Shown: one piece after another, positions 16,358 through 21,351 of the stretch
Position numbering within the stretch: the first letter of the stretch is position 1
Layout: each line of letters opens with the position of its first letter
DNA from: CAYTYZ01 sp964442385
GTDB taxonomy: Bacteria > Patescibacteriota > Microgenomatia > UBA12405
Direction of reading: 5' to 3'
Length of the DNA stretch: 21,474 nucleotides
Assembly: GCA_964442385.1 (NCBI GenBank)
Contig: CAYTYZ010000017.1
Coordinates: forward strand, 1 to 21,474
Made by a program: the position numbers and the translations under genes
The notes under the pieces: model-generated
The model's database searches: none
The model's input: the letters and a program-made list of their open reading frames with translations, nothing else
What the model was told of the DNA's origin: nothing

Positions 16358-16366
16358 GCCTATTTC

Positions 16367-16822
16367 TTAAGCAATGGCTACGATGGTATAGCTTACTTTA
16401 CCTGCTGGGGCAGTAAGTTCTGCTGTTTCCCCGACTTTCTTTCCACTTAAGGCCAATCCCAATGGAGAGTTTTGAGAAATTTTGTTTAAGGATGGATTAG
16501 ATTCAAAATGAGAAACAATAGAAAAGGTTTTTTGCGACCTGCCTACTTTTACAGTAACATCGGCCCCAAGCTGTACAGTATCATATTTTTTCTTCTCGGT
16601 TACTATTTCAGCTTTTAACAATCCTTCTTCTAATTCCTCTATATGGGCGGAAACTAGCTCTAGTTCTTCTTTGAGCTGAACAGCCAAGGGATTTTCACCT
16701 TCTTCGTCCGATTCAGAATTATATTCAATTTTGGCTAACAAGTCCTGCTCTTTTATTTTAGCGTCTTTAAGCTCTTTACTAAGTTTTACAAAGCTTTCCT
16801 TGGTTAGTTGTAATTTGGTCAT
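16367..16822 (-). CDS. GreA/GreB-family paralogue with an altered coiled-coil tip
   Basis: A 151-residue Gre-family protein. The C-terminal FKBP-like domain is clear (ISQNSPLGLALSGKKVGETAELTAPAGKVSYTIVAI). The N-terminal coiled coil spans about 5-75, but its tip reads NSESDEEGENP (35-45) rather than the EGDLKEN of transcript-cleavage factors. It is still acidic, so cleavage activity is possible but not assured; it may instead be a Gre-like secondary-channel regulator. It is divergent from the canonical greA at 16949, with about 126 bases between the starts. It has a good promoter, TTGACA-N16-TAAGAT, with a leader of about four bases. Confidence 0.85.
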   Translation of the reverse strand: MTKLQLTKESFVKLSKELKDAKIKEQDLLAKIEYNSESDEEGENPLAVQLKEELELVSAHIEELEEGLLKAEIVTEKKKYDTVQLGADVTVKVGRSQKTFSIVSHFESNPSLNKISQNSPLGLALSGKKVGETAELTAPAGKVSYTIVAIA

Positions 16823-16832
16823 ATAGCCATAA

Positions 16833-16860
16833 ATCTTATCACTTTCACTAACGATGTCAA
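16833..16860 (-). promoter_or_regulatory. Promoter of the Gre paralogue
   Basis: TTGACA (16860-16855) and TAAGAT (16838-16833) on the minus strand, separated by 16 bases. The -10 box is 10 bases before the ATG, so the leader would be about four bases. Confidence 0.6.
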
Positions 16861-16893
16861 ATCATACATACCTGTTGTGTCCCCATAAGGACC

Positions 16894-16923
16894 TTGAAAA
16901 AATGGGAGTAAAAATGTTACAAT
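16894..16923 (+). promoter_or_regulatory. Promoter of greA
   Basis: TTGAAA (16894-16899) and TACAAT (16918-16923) separated by 18 bases, giving a start near 16930 and a leader of about 19 bases. A second TACAAT at 16934-16939, nine bases before the ATG, could give a nearly leaderless alternative. Confidence 0.5.
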
Positions 16924-16948
16924 AGTAGTTCATTACAATCATAAAACC

Positions 16949-17395
16949 ATGATTACTAAACCTGGAAAACTAAAATTAGAAGAAAAGCTAGTTGAGTTAG
17001 AAAAACAGCTAGATTATACCTTAACTGAGCGCAGAAGAGCTGCAGAAGAAGGAGATCTTCGGGAAAATTCGGCCTATCATTTCCTTGGTGCACAAGCTGA
17101 GGTAATAAGAGCTCAGATAGCTGAGATTGCCGATGCCCTGAAAGGTAAAATGATTACTACCCCTGCTAAACACGATAAAGTAACCCACGGTCACAAGGTT
17201 GGGATAACTTTTTCGGATGGTAAAAGTCTGTCAGTCACGATAGTTGGCAAATTTGATTCAAATTTACGTCCTGGTTGGATTTCATTTGAAAGCCCATTGG
17301 CAATTTCTATACTGGGGAAAGGCATAAACGACATGGTGATGGTTAATGATCGCGAGGTAAAAGTTGTATCCATAGAGCCAGGTGAGATAGACTAG
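16949..17395 (+). CDS. greA: Transcription elongation factor GreA
   Basis: Rescues backtracked RNA polymerase by stimulating cleavage of the nascent RNA through the secondary channel. At 148 residues it is about normal for GreA. The coiled-coil tip EEGDLRENSAYH (33-44) carries the acidic pair Asp36 and Glu39 that hold the catalytic magnesium. The C-terminal domain has FESPLAISILGKGINDMVMV. The order and spacing are canonical, in contrast to the divergent paralogue at 16367. The sortase gene follows three bases after its stop, so the two are probably cotranscribed. Confidence 0.93.
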   Translation: MITKPGKLKLEEKLVELEKQLDYTLTERRRAAEEGDLRENSAYHFLGAQAEVIRAQIAEIADALKGKMITTPAKHDKVTHGHKVGITFSDGKSLSVTIVGKFDSNLRPGWISFESPLAISILGKGINDMVMVNDREVKVVSIEPGEID

Positions 17396-17398
17396 CTA

Positions 17399-18105
17399 AT
17401 GCTAGACTTGTTGCGAGTGGTTCCCAAAAAAAGAAGCGTTAGGCTGAGGTCTAAAAATGGCATACTGTTTTCTAATCCAAGCCTAGTGGGAAAAGTATTT
17501 TTTTATGTTGCCACAGGTCTTTCTTTTCTCGCTTTGATTTATCTTGTTTACCTTTATCAACCACTTGGTTCTGCTTTAATTTCATATTATTTAAAAGACC
17601 AGGCAAGGCCTGCCAGTAGTCAGGTTATCCTTGAACCCTCACCTACTATGGCTCCAGTAGAAGATCCCCGGTTTGTTATAACANNNNNNNNNNTTCCGCA
17701 CAGTCAGAAATTGTTCCCATGGTTGATGTGCAATCAAAAGATGGCTATATGAATGTGTTACGATCTGGAAAAATCGCTCATGCTTTGGGGAGTTATCTTC
17801 CCGGAGATGGACTGGGAAAGAGTATCTATTTATTTGCCCACTCAACTGAGCAAGATTTTTCAGTTGTAAGGCAGAATTCAGTTTTTTATTTATTAGATAA
17901 ACTGGACAGCTCTGATTCGGTATATATTTTATATAAAGGGAAAACTATTAAGTACAAAGTCTATGACAAAAAAATAGTATCTCCAATAGACACTGAATAT
18001 TTAGAATATATTGATCCCTCCAGAGAAGTTCTTATATTACAAACTTGCTGGCCTCTTGGCACCAACTGGAAAAGGCTACTGGTTTTTGCACAAAAGCAGT
18101 TGTAA
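17399..18105 (+). CDS. Membrane-anchored sortase (interrupted by an assembly gap)
   Basis: A transpeptidase that would attach proteins to the cell surface or to each other. The N-terminus is basic (RVVPKKRSVRLRSKNG), followed by one membrane segment at about 31-53 and a Pro-rich linker. After the gap the sortase domain continues: HALGSYLPGDGLGKSIYLFAHS (catalytic His), then ILQTCWPLGTNWKRLLVFA with the catalytic Cys in TC and the Arg of KRLLV. The two parts are in different frames only because of the ten Ns: restoring one frame needs a gap length of 3k+2, so the true gap is not ten bases. I treat it as an intact gene with missing sequence. Class cannot be set from this view. Confidence 0.88.
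17684..17693. other. Assembly gap (ten Ns) inside the sortase gene
   Basis: A run of ten Ns lies between the membrane anchor and the catalytic domain. Reading frames on the two sides differ by one base relative to this gap size, so the run is a placeholder of arbitrary length. Confidence 0.95.
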
Positions 18106-18108
18106 AAT
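18103..18108 (+). promoter_or_regulatory. -10 box of relA
   Basis: TAAAAT five bases before the ATG at 18114; its first three bases are the stop codon of the sortase gene. It supports 18114 as the relA start over the upstream in-frame start at 18045, which lies inside the sortase catalytic region. Confidence 0.45.
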
Positions 18109-18113
18109 ATAAG

Positions 18114-19568
18114 ATGGAGCTAGGGTTGCATAATTTAAACCTTGTCATTAGCAACGATGATTGGAAATGGGAAAAACTAGAGAAGTGTTTGCCAAAAGTG
18201 TCTAATAAGGAGAAAATTAAGTTAGCTTGGGAGTTTGGGTATCATGCTCATTTGGGACAAAAAAGAGATTCCGGAGAAATGTATTTTACCCACCCTGTTT
18301 GGATTGCCAGTGTGGTGGCTCAACTAAATATTGGAGATGAGGCTGTATGTGCGGCTTTACTACACGACACTGTTGAAGATACGGAAATAAGTTTAGAAAT
18401 GATTGCAAATATGTTTGGAGATGAAGTGGCTCTGTTGGTTTCTGGTCTTACAGACATAAAAGATCGTTCTCAAAAGGCAGTTTTGAAAGATAGCAATATA
18501 GAAATTTACAAGAAATTTTTATTTTCCTCGGTAAATGATGTGAGAGTTTTAGTGATTCGACTAGTGGACAAACTTCACAATGGGCTTACTTTAAAACATG
18601 TCAGTCAAGAAAAGAAAGCTAAGTATGGCAAAAAAGTTCTGGCTGTTTATGCTCCTGTTGCTGAATATGTAGGGTTACATTACTTTAAAAGGTTGCTAGA
18701 GGATTTGGCTTTTGAAGCAGTTTACCCAATAGAGGCGAGACAAATAAATAGCATGCTAGTCGGACGAAGGAAGGAAGAAGAAAGGGTCCAGGCAAAATTA
18801 AAATATAGTATTGAACAAACTCTGAGGGCTAATCATGTAACACATTATGAAATTCAAAGTCGAATTAAAGGTCTATACAGCACGTTTCAAAAAATAAAGA
18901 AAAAGGGTGATTCGTACAATTTTAAAGACAGAATTGGACTGAGAATTTTAGTAGATTCCATTGAAGTGTGTTATACAATATTAGGTCTACTGCATGCTCA
19001 AAACAAACATCTTCCGGATGAGTTTGATGATTATATTTCTAACCCAAAAATAAATGGATATCGTAGTTTACAGACTACACTGGTTTGGGGTGAATTCAAT
19101 GTGGAAGTGCAAATTAGGACCTTTGAAATGCATGACTTTAATGAATTTGGGCCCGCTTCACATATTGCTTATAAATTAAACAGTAAAAATCAAGACAGCA
19201 TGGGATATGAATGGGTAAAAAACCTGGTGGCCTGGGAAAAAGACAAAGATAAGAATGTTAAAAACTATAAAATTAGTGTACTGCAAGATCATATATATGT
19301 ATTTACCCCACACGACGACGTAATACAGCTCCCAAAAAGTAGTGTGGCATTGGATTTTGCTTATTATATTCACCGCGAGATTGGTGAAAAATGTATAGGA
19401 GCGAAAATTAATGAGACTATGGGTAAATTATCAACACCTTTAAAAACAGGAGATAAGGTGGAAATTATTGTGGGGTCTAAGATAAATGTAAACAGAGATT
19501 GGCTTAGGATTGCCAAAACTAAACATGCGCTGGAGCAAATAAGAAAAAATCTTGTGCATGCGATTTAG
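18114..19568 (+). CDS. Bifunctional (p)ppGpp synthetase/hydrolase, RelA/SpoT family, compact form
   Basis: Makes and/or degrades the stringent-response alarmones. From the ATG at 18114 it has 484 residues. The HD hydrolase domain has THPVWIASVV (His60) and ALLHDTVEDT (His84-Asp85, Glu88-Asp89), so the hydrolase site looks intact. The synthetase domain has RIKGLYSTFQKIKKKG (250-264), KDRIGLRILV (271-280), PKINGYRSLQTT (311-322; the family usually has His in place of Gln320) and VEVQIRTFEMH (330-340). A TGS domain follows (about 391-455, HIYVFTPHDDVIQLP). The helical, zinc-finger and ACT domains of long RelA/SpoT proteins are missing, as in some compact CPR forms. A perfect promoter for the T-box RNA starts three bases after its stop. 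Confidence 0.92.
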   Translation: MELGLHNLNLVISNDDWKWEKLEKCLPKVSNKEKIKLAWEFGYHAHLGQKRDSGEMYFTHPVWIASVVAQLNIGDEAVCAALLHDTVEDTEISLEMIANMFGDEVALLVSGLTDIKDRSQKAVLKDSNIEIYKKFLFSSVNDVRVLVIRLVDKLHNGLTLKHVSQEKKAKYGKKVLAVYAPVAEYVGLHYFKRLLEDLAFEAVYPIEARQINSMLVGRRKEEERVQAKLKYSIEQTLRANHVTHYEIQSRIKGLYSTFQKIKKKGDSYNFKDRIGLRILVDSIEVCYTILGLLHAQNKHLPDEFDDYISNPKINGYRSLQTTLVWGEFNVEVQIRTFEMHDFNEFGPASHIAYKLNSKNQDSMGYEWVKNLVAWEKDKDKNVKNYKISVLQDHIYVFTPHDDVIQLPKSSVALDFAYYIHREIGEKCIGAKINETMGKLSTPLKTGDKVEIIVGSKINVNRDWLRIAKTKHALEQIRKNLVHAI

Positions 19569-19571
19569 TCA

Positions 19572-19600
19572 TTGACACTGTCTTATAGTACGAATATAAT
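19572..19600 (+). promoter_or_regulatory. Consensus sigma-70 promoter of the T-box cassette
   Basis: TTGACA (19572-19577) and TATAAT (19595-19600) are both perfect and separated by exactly 17 bases. It is the strongest promoter in the window; transcription should start near 19606. Neighbouring genes rely on a -10 box alone. Confidence 0.85.
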
Positions 19601-19776
19601 TAGCTGTTCTTTTGAATGTAAACGCTTTGACGGAGAATCAGTACCTTTGTATACCAAAGGGAATTACACCTCCTGAGCGGTCTTGGCCAAACCAAGAACG
19701 GTTGACCCCGTAATAGGTCTAGAGTATCACTGCTAACGCAAGTACTCGATAATAAGGCTAACTTATATCGAAACTT

Positions 19777-19801
19777 AATCCCGCAGTGCGGGATTTTTTT
19801 T
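19777..19801 (+). terminator. Terminator-like hairpin inside the T-box leader (Stem III position)
   Basis: AATCCCGC and GCGGGATT pair over 8 bp with a three-base loop, and T runs from 19794 to 19801. It lies before the antiterminator, where Stem III is normally found. It is either Stem III with an incidental U tract or a first, tRNA-independent termination point. Confidence 0.6.
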
Positions 19802-19834
19802 GGCTAAGCTAGTAAAACAAGGTGGTACCGCGAG

Positions 19835-19888
19835 AGCCCTCGCCCTTGTCTTTGGATGTTCCAAAGGCATCGGGTGGGGGCTTTTTTT
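19835..19888 (+). terminator. T-box regulated intrinsic terminator
   Basis: AGCCCTCGCCC (19835-19845) pairs fully (with two G-U pairs) with GGGTGGGGGCT (19872-19882), with an inner CTTTGG/CCAAAG hairpin, then seven T (19882-19888). Its 5' arm shares bases with the antiterminator, so the two structures are mutually exclusive. This indicates control at transcription rather than translation. Confidence 0.88.
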
Positions 19889-19891
19889 GTA

Positions 19892-19933
19892 CCAAATAAT
19901 GGTAAAAAGCAGGTTCGATTCCTGCTATTTGGA
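19892..19933 (+). ncRNA. tRNA-like minihelix (acceptor plus T-arm, no anticodon)
   Basis: CCAAATA (19892-19898) pairs over 7 bp with TATTTGG (19926-19932). Inside lies a perfect T-arm: GCAGG (19909-19913), loop TTCGATT (19914-19920), CCTGC (19921-19925). A19933 is in the discriminator position, followed by CTA rather than CCA. Ten bases replace the D and anticodon arms. The first pair is C-G with A73, the identity set of archaeal and eukaryotic tRNA-Tyr. Alternative readings are a deleted tRNA pseudogene or the 3' end of a tRNA left by an integration event; the perfect 5' acceptor partner argues against the latter. A competing small hairpin (TACC/GGTA, 19890-93/19901-04) is possible. Confidence 0.6.
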
Positions 19934-19951
19934 CTAGGTTATTAGTTTATC

Positions 19952-19962
19952 AAAGGAGGTGA
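19952..19962 (+). promoter_or_regulatory. Full-strength Shine-Dalgarno sequence
   Basis: AAAGGAGGTGA complements the conserved 3' end of 16S rRNA over about ten bases, with GGAGG nine bases from the TTG start at 19969. It fixes that start. No other gene in the window has anything comparable. Confidence 0.85.
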
Positions 19963-19968
19963 AAAATT

Positions 19969-20181
19969 TTGGAAAAAAAATGTAAGTTTTGCGAACCTTG
20001 GAAGCCAGGTTCCACCCAAATGGAGTGTTTAAAAAGCGTTCGGGAAAAACCTAAAGCAGACAAGGCGGAAGGTAGGCTGAGAACCATTACCTTTTCTGCA
20101 AACATGGTACCTATCAACTCGTGGTTCTTTTTTTGCACTGTGCCTAATGAGCCTAAGCTCTGCAAAGACGCCGAGGAGTAA
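19969..20181 (+). CDS. Small Cys-rich protein controlled by the T-box, function unknown
   Basis: I do not recognise this 70-residue protein. It starts at TTG 19969 behind a full Shine-Dalgarno sequence. Cysteines are at 5, 8, 20, 56 and 65: a CKFC knuckle at the N-terminus, a basic middle (KSVREKPKADKAEGRLR), then an aromatic stretch NSWFFFC and a C-terminal Cys. Four of the cysteines could bind zinc, but the spacing fits no ribbon I know. There is no signal peptide or clear membrane helix. It lies directly after the T-box terminator and the tRNA-like element, so its expression should depend on antitermination. The strong ribosome site, and base composition that looks less AT-rich than its surroundings, suggest transfer from another lineage. 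A regulator, inhibitor or small tRNA-binding protein are all possible; none is shown. Confidence 0.7.
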   Translation: MEKKCKFCEPWKPGSTQMECLKSVREKPKADKAEGRLRTITFSANMVPINSWFFFCTVPNEPKLCKDAEE

Positions 20182-20223
20182 TAAATAGCTACTGTTTAAG
20201 GACCCAAAACGGTAGCTATTTAT
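20181..20223 (+). repeat. 17-bp inverted repeat (hairpin) between the small ORF and tyrS
   Basis: Bases 20181-20197 pair with 20207-20223 over 17 bp (one G-T) with a nine-base loop, AAGGACCCA. It begins in the last base of the small ORF stop codon. There is no T tract, so it is not a standard terminator; it may be an RNA 3'-end stabiliser, a Rho-independent stop of unusual type, or the border of a mobile cassette. Confidence 0.7.
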
Positions 20224-20250
20224 AGACCAGTTACTTATTAAATATTGAGT

Positions 20251-20256
20251 TACAAT
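20251..20256 (+). promoter_or_regulatory. -10 box of tyrS
   Basis: TACAAT exactly six bases (ATATTT) before the ATG at 20263. It supports a leaderless start and means tyrS can be transcribed independently of the T-box upstream. Confidence 0.5.
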
Positions 20257-20262
20257 ATATTT

Positions 20263-21351
20263 ATGACAGATGAAGAAAAAATAAAATTAATAAGTCAAAA
20301 TTGCCAGGAGGTGCTGACCCCCTTGGACTTAGAAAATGCCCTAAAATCAGGTAGAAAATTAAACCACTATATTGGTTTTGAAATATCAGGTCAGGTGCAT
20401 TTGGGCACCGGAATCATGTGCATGGGTAAAATTGCCGATTTTCAAAAGGCAGGAATTAACTGCCAGGTATTTTTGGCTGATTTCCATACATTTTTAAATA
20501 ACAAGCTAGACGGTAGTTGGGAAAATATTCGCAAGGCAAGGGACATGTACTTTAAACATGCTTTAATTGCTTCTTGCCTGTGTGTAGGCGCTGACCCAGA
20601 TAATGTTAATTTTGTCTCTGGAAATGATCTGTACAAATCTAGGTTTGACCACTGGGAAACCTTTATGAAAGTGGGGAAATATATAACACTGTCACGTAAC
20701 AAAAGATCAATTTCTATAATGGGCAAGGATGCAGGGGATGATGTAGATATGGCCACCTTGTTTTATCCCCCACTCCAAGCTGCTGATATATATACTTTGG
20801 ATGTGGATATTGCCCACGGAGGTATGGATCAACGCAAAATTCACGTAGTCGTCAGAGATAGTCAAAATCAAATGCGTCCAGGAAGGCCTGTTATTGCTGT
20901 GCATGGCAATCTGATAGCTGGACTAACTGGACCTGAAAAAGGTGCTATAAATGACGAGGAGTCGTTAAAAATGAGTAAAAGTAAACCTAATAGTGCTGTA
21001 TTTATTCATGACACCCCCGATGAAATTCGTGCCAAAATAAAAGCTGCTTATGGTCCACCAAAGGACATACAGTACAATCCCCTGTTAAATTGGGTTAAAA
21101 CCCTGGTTTTTTGGGGCGAAGATGTCGGACAGTTTGAAATATTGCGCAAACCCGAGCACGGAGGAAATTTGAATTACCAAAGATATTCAGATCTGGAAAC
21201 TGATTATGCAAGCGGAGCGCTGTTTCCACTTGATTTAAAAAACGGTCTATCTGACTGGCTGATTGCAAAATTAGAACCGGCCAGAAAGTACTTTGAGCAA
21301 AATGAACCCAAAGAAGGTCTGGAGTTTATCAGGAGCTTTGCGAAAAAGTAG
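20263..21351 (+). CDS. tyrS: Tyrosyl-tRNA synthetase, archaeal/eukaryotic type
   Basis: Charges tRNA-Tyr. A 362-residue class I enzyme that reads like the archaeal group, not the bacterial one: HYIGFEISGQVHLGTG (35-50, HIGH-type motif HLGT), FLADFHTFLNNKLDG (70-84), DVDIAHGGMDQRKIHV (180-195) and KMSKSKPNSAVFIHDTPDEI (from 236, KMSKS). It lacks the C-terminal S4-like domain of bacterial TyrRS. I chose ATG 20263 over the in-frame TTG 20245 because of TACAAT six bases before it. Archaeal-type TyrRS recognises C1-G72 and A73, which match the tRNA-like element 330 bases upstream. The 3' end overlaps the convergent uvrC by 23 bases. Acquisition from archaea, possibly ancient, is an inference. Confidence 0.92.
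   Translation: MTDEEKIKLISQNCQEVLTPLDLENALKSGRKLNHYIGFEISGQVHLGTGIMCMGKIADFQKAGINCQVFLADFHTFLNNKLDGSWENIRKARDMYFKHALIASCLCVGADPDNVNFVSGNDLYKSRFDHWETFMKVGKYITLSRNKRSISIMGKDAGDDVDMATLFYPPLQAADIYTLDVDIAHGGMDQRKIHVVVRDSQNQMRPGRPVIAVHGNLIAGLTGPEKGAINDEESLKMSKSKPNSAVFIHDTPDEIRAKIKAAYGPPKDIQYNPLLNWVKTLVFWGEDVGQFEILRKPEHGGNLNYQRYSDLETDYASGALFPLDLKNGLSDWLIAKLEPARKYFEQNEPKEGLEFIRSFAKK

Larger units (their letters stand above)
19606..19888 (+). promoter_or_regulatory. T-box riboswitch (tRNA-sensing leader), short Stem I
   Basis: Seen: antiterminator ACAAGG (19817-19822) pairs with CCTTGT (19844-19849), enclosing the seven-base bulge TGGTACC (19823-19829) and the helix GCGAG/CTCGC (19830-19834/19839-19843). 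This is the textbook T-box, and its UGGU would pair with an ACCA tRNA end (discriminator A). Upstream, CGC/GCG (19623-25/19677-79), a UUU bulge and tandem G-A pairs form a k-turn. Then GGAG/CTCC (19632-35/19670-73) and a loop-E motif, AGTA (19640-43) against GAA (19661-63), form the specifier domain under a 6-bp hairpin. The specifier is UAC (Tyr, 19665-67) or UUA (Leu, 19664-66); UAC is preferred because tyrS follows. The apical AG-bulge part of Stem I is missing. Known: T-boxes raise transcription when the cognate tRNA is uncharged. Confidence 0.85.

Noticed and set aside
18045..18113. Upstream extension of relA beginning at 18045.
   Set aside because: It overlaps the sortase catalytic Cys region in another frame, and a -10 box is placed just before the ATG at 18114.
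19606..19936. tmRNA: a GACGGAGA motif near the 5' end and a tRNA-like 3' end about 300 bases later.
   Set aside because: The acceptor 5' strand that pairs with the 3' end lies immediately beside it (19892-19898), not at the 5' end of the region. A promoter, k-turn, antiterminator and terminator explain the intervening sequence, and no tag ending in the usual ALAA-type residues is present.
19892..19936. An ordinary tRNA gene.
   Set aside because: Only ten bases separate acceptor and T-arm; there is no D-arm, no anticodon arm with U33 and no encoded CCA.
21329..21331. TGA recoded as glycine (as in Gracilibacteria and SR1), so that uvrC would continue.
   Set aside because: The next in-frame codon is TAA, and no other gene in the window needs TGA read as an amino acid.
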